From positions 6,678,704 to 6,742,703 of the forward strand of contig JAWZYU010000034.1 of assembly GCA_038380435.1 (NCBI GenBank): a stretch of DNA of 64,000 nt, written 5' to 3'. This stretch comes from Ryuthela nishihirai. Taxonomy: Eukaryota; Arthropoda; Arachnida; Araneae; Heptathelidae. Of the stretch, positions 11,409 through 23,190 are shown in pieces; within the stretch, counting starts at the first letter, position 1; every line of letters begins with the position of its first letter. The position numbers and the translations under genes were made by a program. Below the pieces are notes generated by a model. The model searched no databases. It was not told the DNA's origin and saw only the letters and a list, made by a program, of their open reading frames with translations.

Positions 11409-12315
11409 AAGAAGGGAGGATGGAAAAAATCAATATATAGGTTTGCTTCTCAGCAGACACATCAGTGATGCTCCTCTAGGATTCGACTGCATTAATGAAA
11501 GGTTTCTTACAGCTAAATTTAAAACAAGCATTAAAGACTTGAGTGTTATCTCTTATTATATCCTGACCAAGGACTGCAGCAAGAATAAAAATGATTGGTT
11601 TTACAGACAACTTCAGGAGATTTTGAATTCTGTCGAGAAAGGAGATATTTCTCTTGTGTTAGGTGACTTCAGTTGTATAGTTGATACTGAATCTGACCTC
11701 TGATGAGGGGCAATAGGTCCAATTAATGTTGGTAATGGCAATGGGAAATAATGTATGCTTCGTAGTTTCAAAAAAACTAACCTTTATCACAAACACTGCA
11801 ACATATATAAATAAATGTGGGTTTCACCAGATGGGCTGCATAACAATAAGCTTGATTTTATATTAATTAACAGCAAAGGGTACTTCTGTTACAAATATCA
11901 TATCTTACAGGGGAGCTGAAACGATCTGACCATTCCCTTGTTAAAGGTGTCTTGCAACTCAAACTTATGAAGTGCTCTCTAGAGTTATAAAATTGCTTTT
12001 GACAATGAACCCTGAAAGCCCAGTTATATCCAAAGCTTACCATAATAGGTTGCTTAGTCATTATGGCAATCATGGTTTAAATACAACTGAAGTTGAGGAA
12101 GAATGGAATCATTTCTAACGTTTTTTTTTTAAACTAACAGTAAAAAAAACTTTTGGGTAATAAAGAGCAGAGCCAACAAAGTTACTTGAGTGATAAAGCA
12201 CTGGAGCTTATTTTCAAAAGAAAGAACTGGAGGAATAACCTTAATAAACACCCAACTAATCACCTGTACCCTACTAGTCGTAATACATATAAAGCATTAC
12301 AAAGAGCTTAAAAAA

Positions 12316-12415
12316 TGTATAAAAGATCTATTGAAAGCACATCAGTTCATATAAAGGATTGTATAAACATATAAAAGATCTATTGAAAGCACACCAGTTC
12401 ATATAAAAGATTTAT
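12316..12415. repeat. Short direct duplication in LINE copy c
   Basis: A block of about 45 bases beginning TATAAAAGATCTATTGAAAG occurs at about 12316 and again at about 12371, differing by a few bases. It falls in the linker before the reverse transcriptase and looks like a local tandem duplication after insertion. Confidence 0.65.
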
Positions 12416-13031
12416 TGAAGTATCATCATTCTTGATGAGAATATTTCGCTTGGCAGCTGGGCTGACAAAGCCAATAAAGGGCACAACAGTAGAGAGCTGT
12501 ACCAAATAGTTAATATTTGTGTGGGAAGAATCAGACAGGTACCCAGGGACAAACATGGTAAGATTATTGAAAGCAAGGATCTTGTAATGGCAAGGTAGGC
12601 TAAGCATTTCAGTGATATTCCAAACATTGTGTTAGTTCTACTCCCATTATTTGTAATGAGAATAAATGCATTGCTGGCTTTAATATTGGTCCTATATAAC
12701 AATCTGAAGTTATTTTGGTTATTGCTAAACTTATACATAAATCATTACTGAAATGATTAGAGCTGGAAATATTTATTGTGTCACTTGGCTGGTTGAAATT
12801 CTGATATCTTTTATGATAAAGGTGTTGTTCCTATGGATTTTTCCAGAACTATTTATTATACCTAGTTTTTAAAAAGGTGATTGCAGTTCTTCTGTAACTA
12901 TAGAGGTATCAGCCTACTTTCTGTTGCGAGTAAAGTTCTTTGCATGATTATGCTTAATAGAATTAAAAATTGCTTGATGGGCAACTGAGTGTTGAATGAT
13001 GTCAATGATGAGTACTATAGATTTAAAAGTA

Positions 13032-14229
13032 CATTATGTTGAAAGAAGTCACCGGACACCAGAGTATTTGACAAAATGTTGCATTTATTGAAATTTCTGT
13101 AGAGCGTGGGCCCATCTTTGTCCATAATTACACTCTGCACTCTTTAGGGCATATCTTCAATCAGTTTTTGATAACATGCAGCTGGTATTTTGCACCATTT
13201 GTCCTTCAACATGGTAGTTAGTGTCAACAGGGAAGTGGGACGTGTTGGTAAGGCTCACAACCAATGTTCACGTTCATCCCAAAGGGCCTCTATTGGATTC
13301 AGTCGGGGCTCTGAGCAGGCCAGGGCATGTTCTCCACACCTGAGTCATGAAACCACTGCTGAACAGACCTTGCAGTATGACATAGTGCATTATCATGTTG
13401 ATAGATGTATGGCCCCTCTCCATAGCACTGGAATAGTGTTGGTAGCACAGAATTGTCTAGAACATCTTGGCATCATGCTACCGGTTATAAGAACCAATGG
13501 TCCAAGTCCATGCCACGATACGCAGCTCCAAACCATCACACTATCACCACCGAACTTCACAGATAGGACAATAAACTGCAGCAGGTAATGTTCACCGGGT
13601 ATTCACCATACCCAGCAGTGACCATCAGATCGTAAAAGCATGAAACATGATTTGTCACTTCATAAAATTTGTTTCCATTGGTCCAGCAACAATGATGAGC
13701 TTTGCACCAGGCTAGATGTTGTTGTGCATGTTTAGGAGTTATCAGTGGTTTGTATGCAGCTGCTTGACCATGGAAATTCAACATATGTAGCTTTGTATGA
13801 ACTTTCCTACTGCAAATACTAACACTATGGACTCTTGAAACGTTTTGGTAATGGTAGCATCAGATGAATGACAAGAAGAACGTACCACACATTTCAGAGC
13901 TTTTCGATCCCTTTCCGTCAGTTACCGTGGTCTGCCTGACCGATCGTGACTCTCGTGACATCTTCACATTTCCATTTAGTAATCACATCTGCAAAGTTGA
14001 CTTAGGATGCTCTAATTTGGCCACAATTACATGCACAGATAAGTTACTCAAATGGCATCCTATAATGACCCCTCTCTGGAAGTCTGTTAACTCAGCACGC
14101 ATTAACATCTCCACTGAAGTCTGTTCTGTGCCAATGCTCTTCTTATACCCTGCTAGTACTGATCATGTGTCCAGAAATTATGTTTTCCCTTTGCCAATCA
14201 GGTGTCCGGACACTTTCTTCAATATAGTG
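13032..14229 (-). mobile_element. Tc1-like transposon inside the LINE reverse transcriptase
   Basis: The element is 1198 bp. The left end CATTATGTTGAAAGAAG and right end CACTATATTGAAGAAAG (complement) are inverted repeats that continue into CCGGACACC. TA flanks it at 13030-13031 and 14230-14231. The minus strand encodes a decayed Tc1 transposase. One open part (13784-13557) reads AAYKPLITPKHAQQHLAWCK and then a disrupted WSDES block. Downstream, 13480-13300 encodes a YQHDNALCH-like block and SGVENMPWPA in broken frames. The N-terminal helix-turn-helix region lies near 13870-13960. It is inactive. Removing it restores the host LINE reading with one TA. Confidence 0.9.
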
Positions 14230-15559
14230 TACTAGGAGACGCATAGATCAGATTTTTTCACATAGGAAGATGCTTGAGAATGTTTAGAGTTTTCAGATAC
14301 CTGTGGTTATCAGTTTTATAGATTTCAAAAAGGCTTCTGAATCTATTGATTGTTATAATTTGTTGTTGATCATGACACACCAGACAAGTAAATTAGCATT
14401 ATTAAAGCTCACTATAATAACATTGAGTCATGTGTGAGAGTGGGTTAAGCTTGTTGCAATTTGTTTCTCTTTAGTTTGGTTATTGATTATGTGAGGCAGA
14501 ATCCTTAGTATGGGAAAGTTTTGCCCTCAAATGATCTAGAGATTTAAAAATTTCTGATTTAAATTATGTTGACAATATGGCACTTTTGGCATAAGATGTT
14601 AATGAGATGAACTCTTTAATTAGAGCTGTTGATGAGATTGGTAGTGGAGTAGGTCTCATGATAAACAGAGAGAAAACCAAAATGATGAAAATTGTTCAGG
14701 CAGGTTGAGGTTCAATTATTTTGTAAGGTTACACCCTTAAACAAATCTCTAATTTTAATTACCAAAGGAGCTGTACAACAGATACTGGTGATGTGTGGCA
14801 TATGATAAACAGAAGAATAGGGATTGCTGCTGATATTGTTAAGAATCTATGGAGAGTATGGAAACATGTGTATACACCTTAAGACTAAAATTATGCTATA
14901 CAACAGTTTGGTCCTTTCTAAAGTTAGTTATTGTAACCATTTATAATTAGTTAAAGTAGTATATTTATTATATATATTTAGTTTTGGAAATTTACAATTT
15001 AGCTATGGTAACATTTAGAAGCAAAGGCATCAAGTTTCATGTTAACTTCTTTACAAATGTAAATAAGTGCCAGGCATTACCTGTTAACTTATTTACATTT
15101 TGCAAAGAAATTAACAGGAAACTTGATACCTTTGATTCTAAATGTTTTAGGCAGTATATCGGGCATGTGGTTTAATTTTGTAAGAATGATGAGGTTGGCA
15201 ACCTACTTTGAGCAGTGTATTGTGCAGAGAGAGACTGCACTGGTTTGGCCATGTTGCACATATGCATAACTATGGATTAGTGAACAGGATTATGAACAGT
15301 GTGTCTGAAGGCCTCAGAAAAAGGAGGGAGACCTAGGATTCAGTGTGCAGACAATGTCAAACAGGACTTCATTAAACTAAACCTAAAGTGTCCAAATGCA
15401 GCAGGTGTAGTTCAGGACAGATACGTTTAGAGAACTAAATTACACAGTCTAGTTGGACCTCCTTAGCCCATGGGATTTCTGTAGGTATGTGTACAAAAAC
15501 AGGAGAAGATGAATTGGGCTGACCATTTATAGTCATTACAATCAGTACCAGCACTAGGT

Positions 15560-17375
15560 CAGTACTGACTCTGACCTTTGATGAGGGCAATAGGTCCCTT
15601 TAGTGTTGGTAGTTGCAATGGCAATGGGAAATATCTTCATGTAAATATGCTTCTTGGTTTAAAAAAAACAAAACTAACCTTAATAAAGAACACTGCAACA
15701 TATAAAAATAAATGTGGGTTTCACCAGATGGGTTGCACAGGAATATGATGATTATATTTTAATTAACAGCAAATGAGCTAGTTTGGTTAGGAATACCAGT
15801 TTATAAAGGGGAGCTAAAATTGAGTCTGACCATTATCTGGTCAAAAGCGTATTGCAACTTGATGCTTAAGAAATGTTGTGCTAAGGTTAAGAAAATTACC
15901 TTTAACACTGATGGTCTGAAATATACAGTTGTAGCCAAAGCATACCATGATATGCTACTTAGTCATTATGACAATCATGGTTTGTTTACTGATGAAGTAG
16001 AGAAAGATGGCATCAGTTTAAGCAGGCTTTTCTTGAAATCAACAGTACTCTTTTGGGTAAAAGAGAACAGAGGGAACAAAATTATTTGAGTGATAAGGCT
16101 ATGGAACTTATTTCTGAAAGAAGGAAGTGCAGGATTAATATGAATCAACACCCTACTAGTCATAACAGATGGCATTACAACAAACTTAACAAACATGTAA
16201 AGGATCAGTTTAACAGCTGATAAGAATCTTTGGCTTGATAGCTTGGCTGATAAAGCAGAGGAAGCAGTTAGACAACACAAGGGATTGTACCAGATAGTTA
16301 ATGTTTCGTGTGCGAAGAAACAGACAGATACACAGGGATTGAGGGATAAACAGGTGGAGTTCTTTGCATGATTATACTTAATAGAATTAAGAATTTGATT
16401 GATGGACAACTGCATAATGAACAGTGTGGATTCAGAAGTGGTAGGGATTGATCATTGACTGAGTCATGTGTGAGAGTTGGTAAGGCTTGTAACAATTGGT
16501 TTAGCATTGCTAGTAGAGTTAGACAAGAGTGCATTTTGCCCCATTTTCTCTTTAGTTTGGTTATTGATTTTGTTATGCAAAATTTTTTGCACAGGAAATT
16601 TCTGGCCTTAAATGATCTAGAAAATTCAAAATTTCTGATTTAGATTATGAAGATGATTTGGCCCTATTGGTTAATGATGTTGATGAGACTGGTAATAGGG
16701 TAAGTTTGGTAATAATCAGAGAAAAAACTAAAGTGATGAAAACCGGTCAAGCAGATGGTTTGAATGGCTGCACTCTTGAGCAAGTGTCTCAGTTTAACTA
16801 TCTTGGAAACTATAACAGATGTGCAACATGAGATAAATATAAGAATAGGGATTGCAGCTGGGACTTTTAAGAACCTATGGAGAGTGTGGAAAAATAGGTG
16901 TACACATGTAAAGACTAAAATTAGGCTGTATGATAATTTGGTTCTTTCTAAGGTATTATATGGTAGCGAAACATGGACTCTTTGTAAGCAGGATAAAAAA
17001 AACTTGATGCCTTTGATTATAGATACTTACACAGTATCTTGAGCATTAGTTGTTTGACTTCGTAAGTAATGATGAGATTAGAAGAAGTCATCAACCTCCT
17101 TTGAGCAGCATTTTGTGCAGAGAGAGACTGCATTGGTTTGGCCATGTTGCCTGTATGCATAGCTGCAGATTGGCAAACAAAATTATGAACAGTGTGCCTA
17201 AAGGCTTCAGGAAAATAGTGAAACCTAGGAAGCGATGGGCAGACAACGTCAAATAGGACCTTGCTAGAATTGGCCTACAGTGGCCAAAGGCAGCAGCTGT
17301 AGCTCAGAACTGACATATCTGGAGAGGAAAATTACAGTCTGATAAGACATCCATAGCCCATTTGTGTGTGTGTAT
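15560..17375 (+). pseudogene. LINE copy d, 5'-truncated with internal deletions
   Basis: This copy starts inside the endonuclease (DSDL block at about 15565) only about 60 bases after copy c ends, in the same orientation. The linker region is recognisable (for example 15820-16089, then QGLRDKQ near 16340). It jumps to VLCMIILNRIKNLIDG at about 16353, so the N-terminal reverse transcriptase is deleted. A second gap at about 16449 removes the DQIF-to-FDS part. The polymerase box reads YEDD at 16646-16657. The C-terminal region is good: 16764-17042 has AAGTFKNLWRVWKNR and LYGSETWTLCKQD, and 17050-17256 has ILCRERLHWFGHVACM and RKRWADNVK. It is inactive. Confidence 0.85.
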
Positions 17376-18857
17376 GTATGAAATATATAGCAGCTATTAT
17401 TACTCGGAAAAAGGTTAATGCAGAAATTTGGCGAAAAACACAAATTTCACAGTTTTTCGAAATATCAAAGCTGTTGCACAGATGAAAAGAGTTATCTATA
17501 ATTCTTCACGCTTCCATTTTAACCCAAAATGTAAACTTTTGTTACCATGACATTCCAGATTCAAAAATTTATTTAGTACTTTTTTCTGCTTCATTTAGAG
17601 AACAGTTTAAGTTCAGAAATAAGAGTCTACATAAAACAAATTTTTTTCACCTAACCAGATTCAGAAAGCTCTAATAGAAATAGTACATTTGCCATGATTA
17701 TATAACCAGGTTGTTTTGTCTGATGTATCAGAGTGACAGTTTGATGTATCTTCCAGGTGTAACATGACAAATATCCCACCCAGGGTCTATAGGGGGGGGG
17801 GGGTGTCCCCCTTTCAGAATGTTAATAAGAATAACAGAGGCAAAAATAATGAAACTTATTTATATTTCATGCATTTTTCAAGAAATTTTTAAAGATCAGT
17901 AAAATGGAGGGGAAAATGTTACCCTGTATTGGAAATCCAGTCTCTTGCCCCCCCCCCTCCCATTTTTTTTTTTTTGGCTTAATTGTGTTTTTGCCCTCCC
18001 CTCACCCCCTGATCCCATGTATAATGAATTTCTCCCCAGGTGCAACTACACTGCACCTGGGAAAACCCCAGATTTTTTATACTTTATTCTTAGCAAATCC
18101 CCATAGAAAACAGTCTAGGGTGAATTAAATCAGGTGATCAAGATGGCCATGATATCGGACTTGCTTGGCCTACCCACTGATTTGGAAAAACTTCATGTGT
18201 TTGGCTACATTTCTATGTATTTGATTTGTACCTACCAGTTTTTAATAAATGTATACTCCTCTAAAAGTTGTAAACTTACTTTTGAAAACCTATATTTATA
18301 TTAAAATTACTAAAGAGAGAGAGTAATTATGTGTCAATGGAGCAGTGAAAATGTATATCTGGTACTTCTTTGCAGCTCCTCTCTATGAACAGTCTGCATA
18401 AAGTAGAGAATATTTTCCATTACTTTTATTTATTCATTAGGTTATTTCTATGCTACAGTATCATTATTCTCATTAATCCAACTCATTAAAGCAATAATTC
18501 CCTTGTCCTTTGAGTTTTGATGTTTAAAAGATAATATCCTATAATTTTCATTACTATCAAATGGTTATTTCTTCATGGAAATACCATTTCATAAGCATTT
18601 GCAAATAATCAGAAAATTAAGTATAAAAATATTTGAAAGCAAATTTATGTATCTCCAGTCTTTGATGTCACCATTGTAACTTTTATTCAGATTATCAATT
18701 TTATTATTTTCCAGACAATGGAAACAAAATTTTGAAATAATTATCACCATCCTCCCCAAAAAAATCCCATGTCCCTGTTGACACATGTAATAACATACTC
18801 CATCCATCCATTTCAAATAAGCATTTAAACATTGTCATCTGAACAGAAGATGTAAAT
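17376..18857. other. Non-coding AT-rich stretch with a hairpin
   Basis: I see no gene. There are poly-G (near 17790) and poly-C (near 17948) runs and a perfect 10-base stem CCCAGGTGCA at 18035-18044 pairing with 18052-18061 over a 7-base loop. Confidence 0.5.
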
Positions 18858-19664
18858 GAAGATTATTTCATCATTATCGTCATCCTCAAGCAGCCACAGG
18901 CTACAGAGGTCCAATCAGATTGTGCAATATAATTCTCCAGGCAAATCTGTCCTGAGCCACATCTGCTGTATCTAACTACCATAGACCAATCCTAACGAGG
19001 TCCTGTTCGACATTGTTTGCCCATCACATCTTAAATCTCTCCCTTTTCCTGAGCTTATTATAGACATGCTGTTCATAACCTTATTTGCTGAGCTATAGTT
19101 AAGCATACGGGCAACATGGCCAAACTAACAGAATCTCCCTCTGCACAATATACTGCTTAAAGGAGGTTGCTGACTCCTTTGCCTAACCTCATCATTGCTT
19201 AAAAGTTGAACCATCTAATGCCCAAGATACTGTGTAAGCATCTAGAATCAGAAGCATCAAATTTCCTGTTATCTTGTTTAAGTTTGTCTTGTCCATGTTT
19301 CACTATCATAACTGACCCTAGAGAGAACCAAATTACTGTATTTTAATGTGTATAAGGAACCCTCATATATAAGGAACCCCCTGATTTTTCATCAAAGATA
19401 TTTTTATTTTAAGTAATTTGTTAATATCTATAATACTAGCCATGTATAAGAACTCCCCCCCCCCTATTTTTGGGACCCAATTTTTTGCAAAAAGGGGTTC
19501 CTTATACACATTAAAATACGGTATTATACAGCCTAATTTTAGTCTTTAGGTGTATACACCTATTTCTCCACACTCTCCATATATTCTTAAAGTTCCAGCA
19601 GCAATCCCTGTTCTTTTTATCTCATGCTGCATATCTGTTACATAGCTCCTAAGATAATTATTTT
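18858..19664 (-). pseudogene. LINE copy e: 3' end with TCATCA tail
   Basis: This minus-strand LINE 3' end begins after an imperfect ATCATTATCGTCATC microsatellite. It contains the complements of the HWFGHVA region (about 19110), the NNEIR-like region, the KLxAFDS block and the GTFKNxWRVWRN block (about 19570). It ends near the SYLGSY block at 19664. A TA-flanked MITE interrupts it at 19336-19521. It carries stops and is 5' truncated. Confidence 0.8.
19336..19521. mobile_element. 186-bp TA-flanked MITE
   Basis: The ends are CTGTATTTTAATGTGTATAA and its inverted counterpart CCGTATTTTAATGTGTATAA, continuing as GGAACCC on both sides, so 27 bases with one mismatch. TA lies at 19334-19335 and 19522-19523. 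Without it the LINE reads ACCAAATTATTATACAGCC, the same as the uninterrupted copy at 35697. TA targeting and TIRs indicate a non-autonomous Tc1/mariner or pogo element. Confidence 0.9.
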
Positions 19665-19679
19665 ATTTGCAGATGTCTA

Positions 19680-20235
19680 TGCTAATTCTCAAATGCTTAG
19701 TGGTACTCCTGTTGGGCAATACTCTGCAACACTGAATGAATGCATTTTGCAAGGTCTTGATCCTTGAAAGGGGCTTCCCAGCAAGTTCCTTTTAATTTTT
19801 TGGAAACAACCAAAAATCACATAGTGCAGGATCAAGTGAATATGCAGATGGGGTAGGTGTTTGATTTTGTCCTGCTCCAGATAAGCTGTAACTGCCGGGT
19901 ATAGTGAGCACTCTTGCATTGTCATGAAGAAGGAAATCGTTGGCACACTGTTGTTGGATTCTGCTCCTTCATCTCCTTAACCATTTTGGGCAACACAATG
20001 ATGGTGACCCTTTATAATAATTTTTTCAGTTAAAGTGTCCACAGCTTCCTATATAACCATTCCAACATAGTTTGTTGATTTGCCACTGGTGCCATCTATG
20101 TTGGGAATTGGGCAACCAAGCGGCTTCATATTCATATGACAGAAGTAATATTCATCACTCATGCTCACAGTGTTATATAAGTAATTCAGTAATGAAGGAC
20201 CCACTCAGGATGAAACCAAATTTTTCAGCAAATTA
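19680..20235 (-). pseudogene. Mariner transposase fragment
   Basis: The minus-strand translation shows the C-terminal half of a mariner transposase (the SETMAR-like group). The open piece 19946-19689 reads AVTAYLEQDKIKHLPHLHIH and then the diverged form of the PDLxPxDFxLFPKIK block (CDFW-like, with the frame kept as HYVIFGCFQKIKRNLLGSPF). It ends with VLRSIxQQ-like residues read as SVAEYCPTGVPL. The HDNARVH block is split by a frame change near 19920. More degenerate sequence continues to 20235. No inverted ends are preserved. It sits between two oppositely oriented LINE fragments. Confidence 0.72.
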
Positions 20236-20765
20236 TTTCAAGGCTAAAATTAGGCTATGCAATAGTTTGATTCTTTCTAGGGTTAGTTATGGTAGTGAAA
20301 CTTCCACCCTTTGTAAGTAAATAGGAAACTTGCTGCCTTTGACTCTACAAATTTATACAGTATCTTAGGCATTAGGTGGTTTAGCTTCATAAGTTAGGTT
20401 GTTTTACCTCTGAGCAGAACTTTTTTGCACACCATGGGATAAATGGCCAGGTTACAAGGACCCCAAAGGCTCAGAGAAGGTTGAGGGAGGGGATCCACTG
20501 GAACAGCTGTTAGGAGACAGATAGTAGCTTCCTGTCGAGGCCATCCAGTAAGCATAATTACAGAGTACCAGAGTTTTAAACAGTGTGCCTAAAAGCCTCA
20601 GGAAATGGGGGAGACCTACAATGAGGTGGGCAGACAACATCAAATAGGACCTTGCTGGAATTGGCCTACAGTGGCAGCACATGTAGCTCAGGGCAGCATG
20701 TTCGGAGAACAAAATTACAGTTGGTAGATCTCCATAGTTCATATCTGCATGAGGATTTTATATGT
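20236..20765 (+). pseudogene. LINE copy f: 3' end
   Basis: The translation gives KAKIRLCNSLILSRVSYGSE near 20240, then the decayed TLCK block and the ALGGL region. After the SINE A3 insertion (20396-20551) it resumes at the NSVPKSLRK-like block near 20580 and finishes at the family tail near 20750. A Tigger element follows in that tail. It is 5' truncated and inactive. Confidence 0.8.
20396..20551 (-). mobile_element. SINE A copy 3, 3' half
   Basis: This is the GTAAAACAACC end and first half of the body of SINE A, in the same orientation as the copy at 11024. The tRNA-like head is missing, as in most copies here. A CATAAGTTA/CATAATTA pair at the two junctions may be an altered target duplication. 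Confidence 0.75.
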
Positions 20766-20766
20766 A

Positions 20767-22732
20767 CAGTAGTCCCCCCTTATCCACAGTTTCAGTTACC
20801 TGTGGTCCGAAAATATTAAATGAAGTCCGTTAGTCACTTAGTAGCTGCCTCGGTTATCAGATCAACTGTTGTGGTATCGCAGTGCTTGTGTTCAAGTAAT
20901 CCTTATTTTACTCAATAATGGTCCCAAAGTGCAAGAGTAGTGATGCTGGCAATTCAGATATGCCAAAGAGAAGCTGTAAAGTGCTCCCTTTAAGTGAAAA
21001 GGTGAAAGTTCTTGACTTAATAAGGAAAGAAAAAAAATTGTATGCTGAGGATGTAAATCTATGGTAAGAACGAATCTTCTGTCCGTGAAATTGCGAAGGA
21101 AAATGAAATTCGTTTTAGCTTTGCTGTCGCACCTCAAACTGCAAAAGTTATGGCTACAGTGCATGATAAGTGCTTTATTAAGATGGAAATGGCATTAAAT
21201 TTGTGGAGTATTCTGATTGACGGCAACGTGCTAGAAAGCAATGAGCCTATACAAAGACTTCAGCAAGGAATCCCCTGAAATGAGTGACATCAAACCATTT
21301 ACTGCAAGTAAGGGATGGTTATACAGATTCAGGAATAGGTTTGGACTGAAAAATATATAAATTACTGGAGAGGCTGTGTCTGCCAATGAAGAAGCTACTG
21401 CTACATTTCTGGTAGAGTTGAAGTTAATTAAGGAGAAAATATACCATCCAAAGCAAGTTTTCAATTGCAATGAAACTGGGCATTTCTGAAAGAAGATGCC
21501 CAATAGAACCTACATTCATAAAAGTGCAAAAGAGGCACAAGGGCATAAAACATGGAAGGACAGATTAACTCTGATACTATGTGGCAATGCTGCAGGGCAT
21601 ATGATAAAGCCAGGCATAGTGTACAGAATGAAGAACCCACGCACTCTCAAAAACAAAAACTATCTGCCTGTGTTCTGGTAACATAATCATAAAGCCTGGG
21701 TGACAGCTATCTTGTTTATGGAATGGTTCCACCAATGCTTCATTCCAGAAATGAAAACACACTTGGAAGAGGAAGGGTTGGAATTTAAATTAATAATATT
21801 AATAACAGACAATGCACCTGGCCATCCTGAATCTGTTTCCTATGAAAATGCCGAGGTTGTTTTTTTACCTCCAAATATAACCTCATTGCTTCAGCCCCTT
21901 GACCAGGACATCATTCAATTTGTCAAGACCACATACACCCACCTGGTATTTGATCAGCAATTGATGCAGACACTAATCTGGACATAATGCAGTGCTGGAA
22001 ATCATTCACTATTGCTGATGCAATAACATTACTCAAAATTGCAATGGATGAATTAAAACCAGAAATTGTAAATGCCTGCTGGAAGAACTTATGGAGTGAA
22101 GTCATGAATGATTTTAAAGACTTCCCAGGAATCGATAGAGAAGTTAGAAAAATCATTCACGCAGCAAGACAAGTTAGTGGAGAAGGATTTGCTGACATGC
22201 TTCATGAAGAAGTCGAAGAACATATTGAAGGCCATCAAGAAGTGTTAACAAATGAGGAATTGAAAGAACTTGTTGAGTCATCTACAGACATCTTCTAATC
22301 TAAGGAAGATGAGGAAGAAGAAACTGAAGCAGAACCATCAATGTGAGCATTATCAAAATTTGCCGAAGTGTTTCGAATAGCAGACATTAAAAAACAAAAT
22401 TATGGAATAAGATCCTCAGATGGAGCAGTATTAAAGTCACTCGTATGATTACTGAAGGATTACAACCTCTGCAGCAATACTCTTTGATGAGTAAAAAAAG
22501 AGACCATATTCACATAACTTTTATTATAGTACATTGCTATAATGTTCTATTTCATTATTAGTTATTGTTGTTAATCTCTTACTGTGCCTAATTTATAAAT
22601 TACACTTTATCATAAGTATATAAGTATAGGAAAAAACATAGTATATATATATAGGGTTCGGTACTATCTGCAGTTTCAGGCATCCACTGGTGGTCTTGGA
22701 ACGTATCCCTCATGGATAAGGGGGGACTACTG
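20767..22732 (+). mobile_element. Tigger (pogo-type) DNA transposon
   Basis: The element begins CAGTAGTCCCCCCTTATCC and ends with the exact inverted counterpart of CAGTAGTCCCCCCTTATCC. The left flank is TA (20765-20766) and the right flank is CA, a likely TA mutation. It is about 1.97 kb. From memory, the TIRs and both subterminal regions are very like mammalian Tigger elements. It inserted into the 3' tail of LINE copy f. The interior holds a recognisable but broken transposase. Confidence 0.9.
20918..22345 (+). pseudogene. Tigger transposase (pogo-type DDE)
   Basis: This is a cut-and-paste transposase of the pogo/Tigger group, related to TIGD and CENP-B proteins. From ATG 20918 it reads MPKRSCKVLPLSEKVKVLDL, the N-terminal helix-turn-helix, with frame breaks near 21050. 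NxSSVREIAKENEIRFSFA and LNLWS follow, then a second DNA-binding region with TASKGWLYRFRNRFGLK. In the catalytic domain the first acidic block reads FNCNETGHF, so the Asp is Asn at 21469-21471. ITDNAPGHPESV holds Asp at 21808-21810, and LLQPLDQDII holds Asp at 21901-21903. Stops occur at about 21358, 21487 and 21679, and frames shift near 21985. It is inactive but less worn than most elements here. Confidence 0.9.
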
Positions 22733-22734
22733 CA

Positions 22735-23190
22735 TAAGCATTTGAGAAAGTTTGTTAATGTAAGCTGCCCTTGTGGCATGTTTTCTTCATATTTGTTTAG
22801 GTGAATATCTGCACTCATCTGTTATTTTAGTTCGGCTGGGAATGGTGATATTTGAAAATTCTTGGGCATTAAAGAAATTATTGAACAATTTGTTAAAAGC
22901 AAATTGTCTTAGGTTAAGTGCAAAAAAAAACACATTTCTTGATTAGAAAATAAAATTTTGTGCCATGATGGATAAAAGGAACAAAAAAAAACGAAAACTG
23001 ACAAGGCTAGACATTTCTGTTTACATATTTTTCCTCCATTTTAATTTACTAATTCTATTACTCAATAAATATTTTTCTGGAAAAAAGTTTCACCGACATG
23101 TGGGATTGAGCCCACATCTCTCCAGAAACATGGCAGCAAAAATATTTATCGATTGACATTAAAGTCAACAGGTAACTCTGTAAATATTAT
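22735..23190. other. Non-coding stretch with a SINE D remnant
   Basis: Mostly AT-rich. At 23075-23140, on the minus strand, there is a decayed tRNA-like unit: TCTGGAGAGATG, then GGGCTCAATCCCACAT as B box, then an AAACTTTTTTCC stretch. It resembles the better copies at 45.1 and 45.5 kb. Confidence 0.5.

Larger units (their letters stand above)
10221..15500 (+). pseudogene. LINE copy c: endonuclease-reverse transcriptase with nested insertions
   Basis: This is the longest LINE copy. The endonuclease starts with GTWNVRILN at 10221. After an unexplained 10256-10890 interruption it resumes with LDILSLQETRWTG, with the catalytic Glu at about 10954. It continues past SINE A2 to CINERFL and the GDF block near 11660. 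A long degenerate linker follows, then the reverse transcriptase, with YRGI-LLSV near 12900 and the QCGF..GR..DQIF region split by a Tc1-like element. Next come FIDFKKA near 14315 and the polymerase box at 14565-14576, which reads YVDN instead of YADD. The C-terminal region ends with the HWFGHVA and RPR blocks near 15240-15340. Many stops make it inactive. Another LINE copy follows in the same orientation. Confidence 0.85.

Noticed and set aside
13864..14235. 123-codon open frame on the plus strand
   Set aside because: It is the antisense of the Tc1-like transposase N-terminus.
17940..18130. Open frame at 17904-18128 as a gene
   Set aside because: It crosses poly-C and poly-T runs and has no recognisable domain.
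20767..22732. Mammalian contamination as the source of the Tigger element
   Set aside because: The element is inserted in the tail of a LINE family found throughout the window, so it belongs to this genome.
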